Below, in pieces: positions 55,750-63,732 of a stretch of DNA of 64,000 nucleotides (positions within the stretch are counted from its first letter, which is position 1; every line of letters starts with the position of its first letter). The stretch covers positions 2,328,281-2,392,280 of the forward strand of contig CAJXKD010000001.1 of the NCBI GenBank assembly GCA_913055735.1, read 5' to 3'. The DNA is from an uncultured Rhodospirillales bacterium. GTDB taxonomy: Bacteria > Pseudomonadota > Alphaproteobacteria > Rhodospirillales > UBA2165. The position numbers and the translations under genes are program-made. Below the pieces are notes generated by a model, which was not told where the DNA came from, searched no databases, and was given only the letters and a program-made list of their open reading frames with translations.

Positions 55750-57090
55750 ATGACCATGGCCCTCTCTGAAACGAGTCAGGTTTTCCTCGACCGCTACGCC
55801 GAATTGCGTGGGCGTTTGGCGGGCGCCGATTTGCCGTGGCTGGCCAAGATCCGTGAGGACGCGGCCAACACGTTCCGTGTGACCGGTGTGCCGACACCGC
55901 GCATGGAGGACTGGAAGTATACCAACCTCAAGGCGCTGGATGCTTTGGAATTGGTCTTTGCCGCCCGGCCTGCCGAGGTGCGCGCCGATATGTTGCCGGC
56001 GAAGCTCGGCGATGGGCCGCGCCTGGTGTTCGTCGATGGACGGTTCCGGGCGGATTTGTCCGATAGTTTGGAGATCGGAGAAGGTATCCGCTTGGCAAGT
56101 CTTGCCGACCTGCTGAGTGCCGATCCGGGTTTCATCGAACCGCGTCTCGCCGACTTCGGCGACAATGCGACCGGCGCGCCTATGCTGGCGCTCAACGGCG
56201 CCTTCCAGGAAGACGGCTACGTGATCGCGCTCGACGCGAATGCCGACGCCGGGGCCGCCATCGAGATCCTGTTCTGGGATACGGCGGGTGAGGCGGCGGC
56301 CGTGCGTCAGCCCCGCAACCTGATCGTCGCGGCGGCGAACAGCCGGGCCGAGATCATTGAACGGCACATGGGGGCCGGTTCCTCGCGGCAGTTCTTCAAC
56401 GGCGCGACGCTGATCACGCTCGATGCAGGCGCGGCGATCGGTCACTACAGGGTGCAGTCGCAAGGCGCCGGATCGGTGCATGTGAACACGATCCGGACAA
56501 GGATCGAGGCCGATGCCCGCTATGAAAGTTTCATCCTGGCCGAAGGCGGCGAGGTTGCCCGTGACGAGGTGCAGGTCGGCCTGATGGCCGCAGGTGCATA
56601 TGCGCGTCTCGACGGCATCTATCTCGCCGACGGTGCGCAGGTGCTCGACAGCACCACCACGACCCGTCATGCCGCGCCCAACACGACCTGTCAGGAAACC
56701 TATAAGGGCGCGCTCGACGGCACCGCGCGGGCTGTGTTCCAGGGCGCCATCCGGGTCGAGCCGGGAGCCGACGGCACCGACGCGCAGATGAGCAACAAAA
56801 CGCTGTTGCTGTCCGACGACGCCGAGATCGATACCAAGCCACAACTGGAAATCTACGCCGACGAAGTTAAATGCGCGCATGGTGCGACTACGGGCGAGCT
56901 GGATGCCGAGGCCATGTTCTATTTGCGCTCCCGCGGCATCCCGGAGGTCGAGGCGCGTGGCATCTTGGTCGAGGGTTTTCTCGACGAGGTAACCGAGGCC
57001 ATGGATGATACACCCTTCGCCCATCTGGTGCGCGGCCATGTCGCCGCCTGGGTCGGGCGCGGCGTAAAAGAAAAAGAAATGAAGGGATAA
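55750..57090 (+). CDS. sufD: Fe-S assembly scaffold component SufD
   Basis: 446 residues. Partner of SufB. N-terminal helical part includes TPRMEDWKYTNLKALDAL, a SufD hallmark; the beta-helix core carries RTRIEADARYESFILAEGG and DSTTTTRHAAPNTTCQETYK; the C-terminal part reads CAHGATTGELDAEAMFYLRS with the His and Cys shared with SufB. Sits between sufC and sufS, 4 bp before the latter. Confidence 0.95.
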   Translation: MTMALSETSQVFLDRYAELRGRLAGADLPWLAKIREDAANTFRVTGVPTPRMEDWKYTNLKALDALELVFAARPAEVRADMLPAKLGDGPRLVFVDGRFRADLSDSLEIGEGIRLASLADLLSADPGFIEPRLADFGDNATGAPMLALNGAFQEDGYVIALDANADAGAAIEILFWDTAGEAAAVRQPRNLIVAAANSRAEIIERHMGAGSSRQFFNGATLITLDAGAAIGHYRVQSQGAGSVHVNTIRTRIEADARYESFILAEGGEVARDEVQVGLMAAGAYARLDGIYLADGAQVLDSTTTTRHAAPNTTCQETYKGALDGTARAVFQGAIRVEPGADGTDAQMSNKTLLLSDDAEIDTKPQLEIYADEVKCAHGATTGELDAEAMFYLRSRGIPEVEARGILVEGFLDEVTEAMDDTPFAHLVRGHVAAWVGRGVKEKEMKG

Positions 57091-57094
57091 GCGG

Positions 57095-58354
57095 GTGAAT
57101 AAGGTCGTCAACATGCCCGAACGCACAGCCGATGACGGCTACGATATCGAGCGTATCCGCGCCGATTTTCCGGCCTTGTCGCTGGAGGTCGGCGGCAACC
57201 CGTTGGTGTTCCTCGATAGCGCCGCCAGCGCGCAGAAGCCGCGCGCCGTGATTGATGCCATGAGCAACGCCTATGAGCGTGAATACGCCAACGTTCACCG
57301 TGGCACGTACTATTTGAGCCAGGTGGCGACGGAGAATTACGAGAACGCGCGCAAGAAGGTCGCGTCTTTCATGAACGCGGCGAGCGCCGACGAGATCGTC
57401 TTCACCCGCAACGCGACAAGTGCCATCAATCTGGTGGCGTCGAGCTACGGACGCACCTTCCTCAAGGAAGGGGACGAGGTCGTGCTGTCGGTGATGGAAC
57501 ACCACGCCAACATCGTGCCGTGGCAATTGCTGCGCGACGCGACCGGTATCGTCATCAAGGTCGCGCCGGTGGACGATGACGGTAATTTCCTTGTCGACGA
57601 ATTCGAAAAACTGCTGGGCCCGCGCACCAAGCTTGTCGCCGTCACCCATGTGTCGAATGTGCTCGGCACCATCACGCCAGTGCGTGAGATCATCCGTTTG
57701 GCGCATGATCGTAATATCCCGGTGTTGCTGGATGGCGCCCAGGGCATCGTCCATGAGGGCGTCGACGTGCAGGACTTGGATGTCGATTTCTATGTTTTCA
57801 CCGGGCACAAGCTCTACGGCCCGACGGGGATCGGCGTGCTCTACGCCAAGGCCGATATCCTGGACAAAATGCCGCCCTACGAAGGTGGCGGCGACATGAT
57901 TGCCACCGTGACCTTCGAGAAAACCACCTACCGCGAGCCCCCGGCACGCTTCGAGGCAGGCACCCCGCCCATCGTCGAGGCGGTGGGACTTGATGCGGCC
58001 ATCGATTACGTCACCGCGGTCGGCTTGGACAAGATCGCGGCGCATGAAAAGAAGCTGCTCGACTATGCCATGAAGCGGCTCGCTGGCGTTGAAGGCCTCA
58101 AGGTGGTCGGGACGGCGCAACACAAGGCGGGCATCGTGTCGTTCACCTTCGGCGACGTGCATGCCCACGATGTCGCGACCATCATCGACAGCGCCGGTGT
58201 CGCGGTGCGCGCCGGGCATCACTGCGCCCAGCCGCTGATGGAACGCTTCGGTGTCGATTCTACGTCGCGGGCATCGTTCGCCATGTACAACACGACCGCG
58301 GAGGTGGACGCTCTGGCCGCGGCGCTCGAACGGGTAAGGGAGATATTCGGCTGA
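57095..58354 (+). CDS. sufS: Cysteine desulfurase SufS
   Basis: 419 residues, group II PLP desulfurase. Seen: LVFLDSAASAQKPRAVIDAM, VHRGTYYLSQVATENYENAR, TRNATSAINLVASSYGR, VMEHHANIVPWQLL, the PLP lysine in [16 protein letters not shown] and the active cysteine in RAGHHCAQPLMERFG. GTG start follows AAGGGATAAGCGG. SufS normally pairs with SufU or SufE; sufU follows directly with a TGATG overlap. It is the third cysteine desulfurase of this cluster. Confidence 0.96.
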   Translation: MNKVVNMPERTADDGYDIERIRADFPALSLEVGGNPLVFLDSAASAQKPRAVIDAMSNAYEREYANVHRGTYYLSQVATENYENARKKVASFMNAASADEIVFTRNATSAINLVASSYGRTFLKEGDEVVLSVMEHHANIVPWQLLRDATGIVIKVAPVDDDGNFLVDEFEKLLGPRTKLVAVTHVSNVLGTITPVREIIRLAHDRNIPVLLDGAQGIVHEGVDVQDLDVDFYVFTGHKLYGPTGIGVLYAKADILDKMPPYEGGGDMIATVTFEKTTYREPPARFEAGTPPIVEAVGLDAAIDYVTAVGLDKIAAHEKKLLDYAMKRLAGVEGLKVVGTAQHKAGIVSFTFGDVHAHDVATIIDSAGVAVRAGHHCAQPLMERFGVDSTSRASFAMYNTTAEVDALAAALERVREIFG

Positions 58355-58818
58355 TGGATGAGGATCTGCGCGATCTGTATCAGGAAGTGATCCTCGATCA
58401 CGGCAAGAACCCGAGGAACTTCCGTCATCCCGAGGATGCGACCTGCGAGGCGCATGGCAACAATCCGCTGTGCGGTGACCGGCTCACCGTCTATCTCAAG
58501 CTCGGCAAGGACAAGGTGATCGAAGACGCGGCGTTCGAAGGACGCGGCTGCGCCATCTCCGTCGCGTCGGCCTCCATGATGACCGATATCGTGAAGGGCA
58601 AGACGGTGGCAGAAGCCGAGGAACTGTTCGACCGTTTTCACAAGATGTGCACCGGCGAGGACGAAGGCACAGGTGCCGACGAACTCGAGGATGAGTTGGA
58701 GAAGCTGAAAGTGATGTCGGGGGTACGGCAGTTCCCCATGCGCGTCAAATGCGCGACCCTTGCCTGGCACACCATGAACGCTGCTGCGCACGGCGAACAG
58801 AAAGCGACGACGGAATAA
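58354..58818 (+). CDS. sufU: SufU-type Fe-S scaffold/sulfur acceptor
   Basis: 154 residues. Accepts sulfur from SufS. The Zn or Fe-S ligands are visible: Cys40 and Asp42 in NPLCGDRLTV, Cys66 in EGRGCAISVASASMM, and Cys133 in MRVKCATLAWHTM, matching Bacillus SufU Cys41, Asp43, Cys66 and Cys128. An acidic insert near 101-117 (GEDEGTGADELEDELEK) is the SufU-specific loop. ATG shares bases with the sufS stop. SufU rather than SufE in a proteobacterium is notable but common in this class. Confidence 0.95.
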   Translation: MDEDLRDLYQEVILDHGKNPRNFRHPEDATCEAHGNNPLCGDRLTVYLKLGKDKVIEDAAFEGRGCAISVASASMMTDIVKGKTVAEAEELFDRFHKMCTGEDEGTGADELEDELEKLKVMSGVRQFPMRVKCATLAWHTMNAAAHGEQKATTE

Positions 58819-58849
58819 CTGGGATACGAAGAAGGAACGGACAAAGAAG

Positions 58850-59263
58850 ATGAGCGATCACATGATGCCGCCGACACCGGCCTGGGACGATCCGGCGCTC
58901 CTCGAAGCATCGGACGAGCCGGTTGCTTATGCCGGTGACCATCTGGAATCCGGCACCCAGGTTGCCGACAAGGAGTCGGTCGCCGATGCCATCCGCACGG
59001 TCTACGACCCGGAAATTCCGGTGAATATCTACGAACTCGGCTTGATCTATGAACTGGAGATCGCCGAGGACGGGTCGGTCGACATCAAGATGACGCTGAC
59101 CTCGCCGGGCTGTCCGGTAGCGGGCATTCTGCCGCAGCAGGTCGCCGATGCCGCCGCCTCGGTGCCCGGGGTCGGCCGGGTACAGGTTATCCTGACGTGG
59201 GATCCGCCGTGGACCATGGATGCCATGTCCGACGAAGCCAAAGTGGCGCTCGGATTATATTGA
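58850..59263 (+). CDS. sufT: SufT-type DUF59/MIP18 Fe-S assembly protein
   Basis: 137 residues. The DUF59 core is VADAIRTVYDPEIPVNIYEL, GLIYELEIAEDG and MTLTSPGCPVAGILPQQVAD with the single conserved cysteine, ending VILTWDPPWTMDAMSDEAK, typical of SufT. Residues 1-40 are a variable, acidic leader. It aids maturation of Fe-S proteins under high demand. 31 bp after sufU. Confidence 0.93.
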   Translation: MSDHMMPPTPAWDDPALLEASDEPVAYAGDHLESGTQVADKESVADAIRTVYDPEIPVNIYELGLIYELEIAEDGSVDIKMTLTSPGCPVAGILPQQVADAAASVPGVGRVQVILTWDPPWTMDAMSDEAKVALGLY

Positions 59264-59321
59264 TATGGGCCTCTATTAGTTCTCGATCTGCCCTGTACGA
59301 ACGCGAAAACGGACCTAAATA

Positions 59322-59672
59322 ATGACCATGAGCATGACCAAGGAACGACCCGTTACCCTCACCGACGCGGCCATCGCGCGGGTGAAGGCGTTGATCGAGC
59401 GCTCGGACAAGCCGGTTGCCGGGTTGCGTGTCGGTGTGTCCAACACTGGCTGTTCGGGGCACAGCTACGTCGTCGAATATGCTGAGGCGAAACGCCCGTT
59501 CGAGGAAGAGATCGAACAGGACGGCGTCAAGGTGTTCATCGATCCGGTCGCGCTGATGTTCATCATCGGCAGCAAGATGGATTATGTCGAAGGCAAGCTG
59601 CAGTCCGGTTTCGTTTTTGAAAATCCCAATGAAAAGGGACGCTGCGGCTGTGGCGAATCCTTCCACGTTTGA
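59322..59672 (+). CDS. sufA: HesB/IscA/SufA-type Fe-S carrier
   Basis: 116 residues. Carries Fe-S clusters to targets using three cysteines: Cys44 in NTGCSGHSYV, and Cys108 and Cys110 in GRCGCGESF. ATG at 59322 is followed by two more in-frame ATGs at 59328 and 59334, so the exact start is open. Last classical Suf gene; ferredoxin follows at 36 bp. Confidence 0.95.
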   Translation: MTMSMTKERPVTLTDAAIARVKALIERSDKPVAGLRVGVSNTGCSGHSYVVEYAEAKRPFEEEIEQDGVKVFIDPVALMFIIGSKMDYVEGKLQSGFVFENPNEKGRCGCGESFHV

Positions 59673-59708
59673 TTTCGCCCGACTTTAAATTCACTTGGCG
59701 GGCCACAC

Positions 59709-60038
59709 ATGCCTCACGTCATTTTCATCGGTACCGACGGCTCTGGGCGTGAAGTTGAGGCCGAGATCGGCGAAACCATTCTCGACGTCGCGCACAAGCA
59801 CGGCCTCCCCATGGAGGGCGCGTGCGAAGGCTGCATGTCCTGTTCCACCTGCCATGTGATCGTCGATGCCGATTGGTTCGGGCGTTTGCCGCCCGCCGAG
59901 GAGGAAGAGGAGGATATGCTCGACCTTGCCTTCGGGCTCACCCGCACGTCGCGGTTGGGTTGTCAGATCGTCATCACCGAGGAGTTGGACGGGCTCACCG
60001 TCTCCTTGCCCGCCGAAACCCGTAACATGATGGGCTAA
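59709..60038 (+). CDS. [2Fe-2S] ferredoxin, adrenodoxin type
   Basis: 109 residues. Ligand pattern C-x5-C-x2-C then Cys85: Cys39, 45 and 48 in GACEGCMSCSTCHVI and Cys85 in RLGCQIVIT, plus an extra Cys42. The acidic run AEEEEEDMLDL is the partner-docking helix seen in adrenodoxins and IscS-linked ferredoxins. Likely supplies electrons to Fe-S assembly. Convergent with the ppk2 gene, 3-bp gap. Confidence 0.95.
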   Translation: MPHVIFIGTDGSGREVEAEIGETILDVAHKHGLPMEGACEGCMSCSTCHVIVDADWFGRLPPAEEEEEDMLDLAFGLTRTSRLGCQIVITEELDGLTVSLPAETRNMMG

Positions 60039-60041
60039 ACC

Positions 60042-60797
60042 CTAGGCCTTATCCCCGCATAGATAATCGACGATATCTTCCGGCACTTCGACCGGCGACA
60101 GGTCCAGCCCGTCTCTCAGCCGGTCGATGATGGCTTCCATGCCGACCAGGCGGCTCGCCTGCTTGTCATTGGCGTCGATACGGTCCCACGGCGCGTGCGG
60201 CGTGTCGGTCTTTGCGATCATGTCGGCGAAAGCGGCGGCGTAGGCATCCCATGCCTGGCGGTGGCGGACGTCGGCGGGCGACAGTTTCCATCGCTTGTCA
60301 GGATCGGCGAGCCGGTCGCGGAACCGCTTGAGTTGGGTTTCCGGAGAGATATCGAGGAATATTTTGGCCAGGCGGATACCTTCGTCCTTGAGCGCCGCTT
60401 CGAAATCGTTGATCTCGCTGTAGGCAGCCTGCCATTCGGCCTCCGATACGGTGCCTTCCACCCGGTCGGACAGCACCCGGCGGTACCAGGCGTGATCGAA
60501 CACCGCGATCTGGCCCGCCTCGGGCAGATGGATGCGGTAGCGGTCGAGCCACGGCTTGCCGGGATCTTCCGGCTCGCCGTTATAGCGCCACACTTTGAGG
60601 GTACGGGGGTCCGTTGACCAGGCGATGCGGCGGATCAGGCCGCCCTTGCCGGCCGCGTCCCAGCCCTCGAGCAGGACCAGCCCCTGGCAACCGGCGCGGG
60701 CGAAGCCGAACTGCAACTTGAGCAGCCGGTAGCGCAGGTTCTGGTATTCGGCTTCGTAAACCTGGGGGTCCATGGCCTCGCTATAGTAGTCCAGCAT
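60042..60797 (-). CDS. ppk2: Polyphosphate kinase 2 family protein
   Basis: 251 residues. Transfers phosphate between polyphosphate and nucleotides. Seen: the Walker A LLEGWDAAGKGGLIRRIAW, Walker B-like IAVFDHAWYRRVLSDRVEG (family usually FDRSWY, here Asp-His), the LID-region KRWKLSPADVRHRQAWDAY, and ANDKQASRL near the end. The substitution of His for Arg at FDHAWY is worth noting. The nucleotide preference is not readable. Divergent from mnmA across 71 bp. Confidence 0.9.
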   Translation of the reverse strand: MLDYYSEAMDPQVYEAEYQNLRYRLLKLQFGFARAGCQGLVLLEGWDAAGKGGLIRRIAWSTDPRTLKVWRYNGEPEDPGKPWLDRYRIHLPEAGQIAVFDHAWYRRVLSDRVEGTVSEAEWQAAYSEINDFEAALKDEGIRLAKIFLDISPETQLKRFRDRLADPDKRWKLSPADVRHRQAWDAYAAAFADMIAKTDTPHAPWDRIDANDKQASRLVGMEAIIDRLRDGLDLSPVEVPEDIVDYLCGDKA

Positions 60798-60868
60798 GGC
60801 CCTAGCCCCAAGATGTATGGTGAATAGGGGAGCTTGCGCGGGGACGGGGGTGGTCTATATTCGGCGCC

Positions 60869-62041
60869 ATGAACTCATTGGGTCTGGATAAAAAGCCGCA
60901 GGATACGCGGGTCGTGGTGGCCATGTCGGGCGGCGTCGACAGTTCGGTGACGGCGGCGCTGCTGGCCGAGCAGGGCTACGACGTTATCGGCATCACGTTG
61001 CAGTTATATGACCACGGTGCCGCGGTTGCGCGCCCGGGCAGCTGCTGCGCGGGGCAGGACATCTATGACGCGCGCCGGGTCGCCGAGACCATCGGCATTC
61101 CCCATTACGTGCTCGATTTCGAGGACCGTTTCCGCGAAGACGTGATGGAGGATTTCGCCGATACCTATCTGGCGGGCGAAACGCCCATCCCCTGCGTGCG
61201 CTGCAATCAGACGGTGAAGTTCCGCGATCTGGTCGAGCGCGCCCGCGACCTCAACGCCGACGTGCTCGCCACCGGCCACTACGTGCAGCGGGTGGACGGG
61301 CCGGACGGCTCCGAACTGCGCCGCGCCGCCGACCCGGACCGGGACCAGAGCTATTTCCTGTTCGCCACCACCCGCGATCAGCTCGACTTCCTGCGCTTTC
61401 CCCTGGGCGGCATGCTCAAGGCCGAAACCCGCGCCCATGCCGAACGCTTCGGCCTCGTGGTCGCCGACAAGCCGGATAGCCAGGACATCTGTTTCGTGCC
61501 CGACGGCGACTATGCAAGTGTGGTGAAGAAGCTGCGGCCGCGCGCCGCCGATCCCGGCGACATTGTCGACCTCGACGGCAACGTCTTGGGCCGTCACGAC
61601 GGCATCATCCATTACACGGTCGGCCAGCGGCGCGGTCTCGGCATCGGTGGCGGTGATCCGCTCTATGTGGTGCGCCTCGATGCGGCCAACCGCCGCGTCA
61701 TCGTCGGCCCGCGCCAAGCGCTGATGGAAAAGATGGTGTCCGTGCGCGAGGTGAACTGGCTCGGTGACGCGCCCCTCGACGACACTTTGGTCTCTGGGCC
61801 CGTCGAGGTGACGGTCAAGCTGCGCTCCCTGCATCGGCCCGTCCCCGCCACTGTAGAATCCGATGGGGAAGGGCGCGCAATCGTGCGCCTGTTCGATGCC
61901 CAGGCGGGCGTCGCGCCCGGCCAGGCCTGCGTCTTTTATGACGGGGATCGGGTGCTTGGCGGCGGCTGGATCGCCCGGAAAACGGCAACAAAAGCCGCAT
62001 ATCCGGCCCCCGCCCTTGACAGGCTCAGCGCGGCGGAATAA
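60869..62041 (+). CDS. mnmA: tRNA-specific 2-thiouridylase MnmA
   Basis: 390 residues. Thiolates U34 of tRNA Lys, Glu and Gln using ATP and persulfide sulfur. Seen: PP-loop [31 protein letters not shown] with the catalytic cysteine, [32 protein letters not shown] with the second cysteine, and [20 protein letters not shown]. Its sulfur comes from a cysteine desulfurase, so it fits with the preceding Suf cluster functionally. A tRNA gene follows 43 bp after its stop. Confidence 0.97.
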   Translation: MNSLGLDKKPQDTRVVVAMSGGVDSSVTAALLAEQGYDVIGITLQLYDHGAAVARPGSCCAGQDIYDARRVAETIGIPHYVLDFEDRFREDVMEDFADTYLAGETPIPCVRCNQTVKFRDLVERARDLNADVLATGHYVQRVDGPDGSELRRAADPDRDQSYFLFATTRDQLDFLRFPLGGMLKAETRAHAERFGLVVADKPDSQDICFVPDGDYASVVKKLRPRAADPGDIVDLDGNVLGRHDGIIHYTVGQRRGLGIGGGDPLYVVRLDAANRRVIVGPRQALMEKMVSVREVNWLGDAPLDDTLVSGPVEVTVKLRSLHRPVPATVESDGEGRAIVRLFDAQAGVAPGQACVFYDGDRVLGGGWIARKTATKAAYPAPALDRLSAAE

Positions 62042-62084
62042 ACCCCGGTTTCCCGCCGCGCCCGCGCGGCGTTGCCCACCTTGG

Positions 62085-62161
62085 GGCGGAGTAGCTCAGT
62101 TGGTTAGAGCAGCGGAATCATAATCCGCGTGTCGGGGGTTCAAGTCCCTCCTCCGCTACCA
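62085..62161 (+). tRNA. tRNA-Met (anticodon CAT), elongator type
   Basis: 77 nt including an encoded CCA. Acceptor GGCGGAG pairs with CTCCGCT (G-T at the end), D-arm GCTC/GAGC, anticodon stem GCGGA/TCCGC around ATCATAA with CAT at 62117-62119, and T-arm GGGGG/TCCCT-type with GTTCAAGTCC. The body resembles alphaproteobacterial elongator tRNA-Met rather than initiator; tRNA-Ile(CAT) cannot be fully excluded. A T-rich tract TTTTTTCTTTTATTTT follows at once. Its 3' end borders the accessory segment. Confidence 0.93.
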
Positions 62162-62253
62162 ATTTTTTCTTTTATTTTCAATGGCTTACAAGAAAAACCA
62201 TAGCGCCGCTTCCGGCGCCGCGCAAGGGGTTTTTGACCGAAAAGAGAAGAAAA
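62162..62253. other. T-rich tract and hairpin after the tRNA gene
   Basis: Starts with a T-rich run (62163-62178), a likely transcription end for the tRNA. A 6-bp hairpin GCGCCG-CTTC-CGGCGC lies at 62203-62218, followed 12 bp later by a TTTTT. It could terminate transcription from the left, or from the right for the small leftward gene. No second copy of the tRNA 3' end is visible in the window. Confidence 0.4.
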
Positions 62254-62430
62254 TTAGTTTCGGTCACTCTTAGCGTCGTCGATCATGAATTCGATACCAA
62301 GTGTGCCTGCTAGGTCTTGTAGGTCCTTCGCAACCATGGCCGCGATTACCTTCTTAAGCCTCTCCCATGTATCGTCAGGGGTGGTTTCTTTTTGTTGGGA
62401 GACAGGCTCTGGATTTTTTGAATCATCCAT
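62254..62430 (-). CDS. Small 58-residue protein of unknown function
   Basis: Short reading frame on the minus strand, ATG at 62430 to TAA at 62254. The product begins MDDSKNPEPVSQQKETTPDD, a polar, disordered-looking start, then TWERLKKVIAAMVAKDLQ and DLAGTLGIEFMIDDAKSDRN, an amphipathic helix and an acidic end. It has no known domain I can name. It is divergent from the controller-like gene and its start lies 20 bp from the C-box pair, so the controller protein probably regulates it. In R-M systems the divergent gene is often the methyltransferase; this one is far too small. Real coding is likely but unproven. Confidence 0.6.
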   Translation of the reverse strand: MDDSKNPEPVSQQKETTPDDTWERLKKVIAAMVAKDLQDLAGTLGIEFMIDDAKSDRN

Positions 62431-62449
62431 GCCGAAAATCCCAGTGTGT

Positions 62450-62475
62450 GACTTATAGTCTGTAGACTAATAGTC
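62450..62475. promoter_or_regulatory. Tandem C-box-like operators
   Basis: Two elements, GACTTATAGTC (62450-62460) and GACTAATAGTC (62465-62475), both GACTnnnAGTC, with starts 15 bp apart and a 4-bp TGTA between them. The flanks GTGT and GACA extend the outer symmetry. This is the motif and spacing I recall for controller-protein sites in type II restriction-modification systems. The right element ends 23 bp before the controller-like gene start. Confidence 0.75.
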
Positions 62476-62498
62476 GACATAGCCGATCCACTCTACAT

Positions 62499-62705
62499 GT
62501 GGATATCCGTAAGACAGTCGGCAGGAATGTGAGAAAGCTCCGGGAGGCTCAAGACCTTTCCCAGGAGGAATTGTCATTTAATGCCGGTCTTCATCGCACC
62601 TATGTCAGTGGTGTGGAGCGCGGTGTTCGAAATCCGACGATTGTTGTAGTCTCGCGTATCGCGAAAGCTCTAGGTGTCCCTCCGATTCGATTGTTCGATG
62701 ATTGA
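62499..62705 (+). CDS. XRE-family regulator resembling R-M controller (C) proteins
   Basis: 68 residues, a lone five-helix HTH as in C proteins of type II restriction-modification systems. Seen: VGRNVRKLREAQDLSQEELS, then AGLHRTYVSGVERGVRNPTI, which matches the recognition region of C proteins (RTY-x-S/G-x-x-ER-x-x-RN-x-T), and KALGVPPIRLFDD at the end. GTG start with no clear ribosome site and a predicted very short leader, as in C genes. The paired C-boxes just upstream argue for autoregulation. No methyltransferase or endonuclease gene is visible nearby. A plain XRE regulator with coincidental sites is the alternative. Confidence 0.82.
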   Translation: MDIRKTVGRNVRKLREAQDLSQEELSFNAGLHRTYVSGVERGVRNPTIVVVSRIAKALGVPPIRLFDD

Positions 62706-62819
62706 TTCGATGGGCGGCCAAAGTGCCGTAGACATCCTTTTGGTTGCACGGCAGAGTGCATTCCCGTTGTAATGGATTTGCAATTTGAAATTTCACGTAC
62801 TAGGAAGCCTTACCGCTTG

Positions 62820-62848
62820 TTGAGTACTTTCTAGGTTATTCCGTTATT
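62820..62848 (+). promoter_or_regulatory. Possible promoter of the membrane-protein gene
   Basis: TTGAGT (62820-62825), 17 bp, GTTATT (62843-62848), in an AT-rich gap, 24 bp before the ATG at 62872. Moderate match only. The rest of the 166-bp gap after the regulator gene holds no convincing gene. Confidence 0.3.
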
Positions 62849-62871
62849 TTCACCAGACCCGACGGCGCAAT

Positions 62872-63732
62872 ATGGCTACCCCATATCTTACCAAGTACGT
62901 TCCAATTAAGGCTGTTCGCCTTTCGATGGCGGACCTCCAACGAGTATATGAACGACTAACTAGCTACGTAGAGGAGGAGTGCGAGAAAAGGCTCGCTGGT
63001 GTCCAAAAACCGGATAATAAAACCGATGACGAATTCGAAACTTGGAAGGAAGAGGTTCGCTCGTTCGCGTTTAAAATCGATGTTACGATCCGTAGCCGGT
63101 CTGGCGTTGAGTTAGTTGCTAATGACGCTTCAATTTTTAGCTCTTCGAACTTACCAGAAGGCATCGAGACTGTTTTTTTCTCGAACACGCCTTCATTCGA
63201 AACTTACCTTGGTCAGAAACCTATAAACCGGTTTAGCCTATTGTTGGATTTTTCAAAGCCACCGCTGCTGGACAGCAGAAATCCCCTTTCAAATCCTACG
63301 GCCAACAACAGCCATCTAAATATCGAAGGCGATAGAGATTCATGGATGGCTTCGATCGAGGCTGCCGTGATGGAGGTGCTTGCGAACCGGAAGAACAATA
63401 GGGGGTGGCTACATCGTGCATATATCTATGATCTCGGAATGCTGTTATTCGCAATACCTACGGGATTTTACGTGTGTTGGAGATTCAGTGGGGTCGTTAA
63501 CCAACAGTTCCAGCCGATTCATGACTTCGTTGCAGCAGCAGTGTACCTGTATCTCGTCGTATTCGTTCTTTGGATGTACCGGTTCTTTTTCGAGTATACG
63601 AAATGGGCGTTTCCGCTTGTTGAGCTAGCTAGTGATCAAGACGGAGCAACGAAGCATCGTGCGTTCTGGGTCATGATCGTTATTGGGCTTATTGTGCAAG
63701 CAATTTGGTCCGTGCTTTCTATGATGCCATGA
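62872..63732 (+). CDS. Three-helix membrane protein of unknown family
   Basis: 286 residues, not recognised. Residues 1-180 are soluble and mixed alpha/beta, starting with a helical RLSMADLQRVYERLTSYVEE, then EVRSFAFKIDVTIRSRSGVE and FSSSNLPEGIETVFFSN. Three membrane segments follow at about 187-205 (LGMLLFAIPTGFYVCWRF), 219-240 and 264-284, so the N-domain is probably cytoplasmic. Codon use and base composition differ from the housekeeping genes to the left, pointing to acquisition. It follows the controller-like gene at 166 bp on the same strand. An effector or accessory role is speculation. Confidence 0.7.
   Translation: MATPYLTKYVPIKAVRLSMADLQRVYERLTSYVEEECEKRLAGVQKPDNKTDDEFETWKEEVRSFAFKIDVTIRSRSGVELVANDASIFSSSNLPEGIETVFFSNTPSFETYLGQKPINRFSLLLDFSKPPLLDSRNPLSNPTANNSHLNIEGDRDSWMASIEAAVMEVLANRKNNRGWLHRAYIYDLGMLLFAIPTGFYVCWRFSGVVNQQFQPIHDFVAAAVYLYLVVFVLWMYRFFFEYTKWAFPLVELASDQDGATKHRAFWVMIVIGLIVQAIWSVLSMMP

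Noticed and set aside
55189..57126. 645-codon open frame on the minus strand opposite sufC/sufD
   Set aside because: Shadow of high-GC coding sequence: the plus strand holds sufC and sufD with clear motifs, and the antisense product is His/Arg-rich with no domain.
62605..62796. 63-codon minus-strand frame overlapping the controller-like gene
   Set aside because: Overlaps a gene with a strong HTH motif, lacks a ribosome site, and shows no protein-like pattern.
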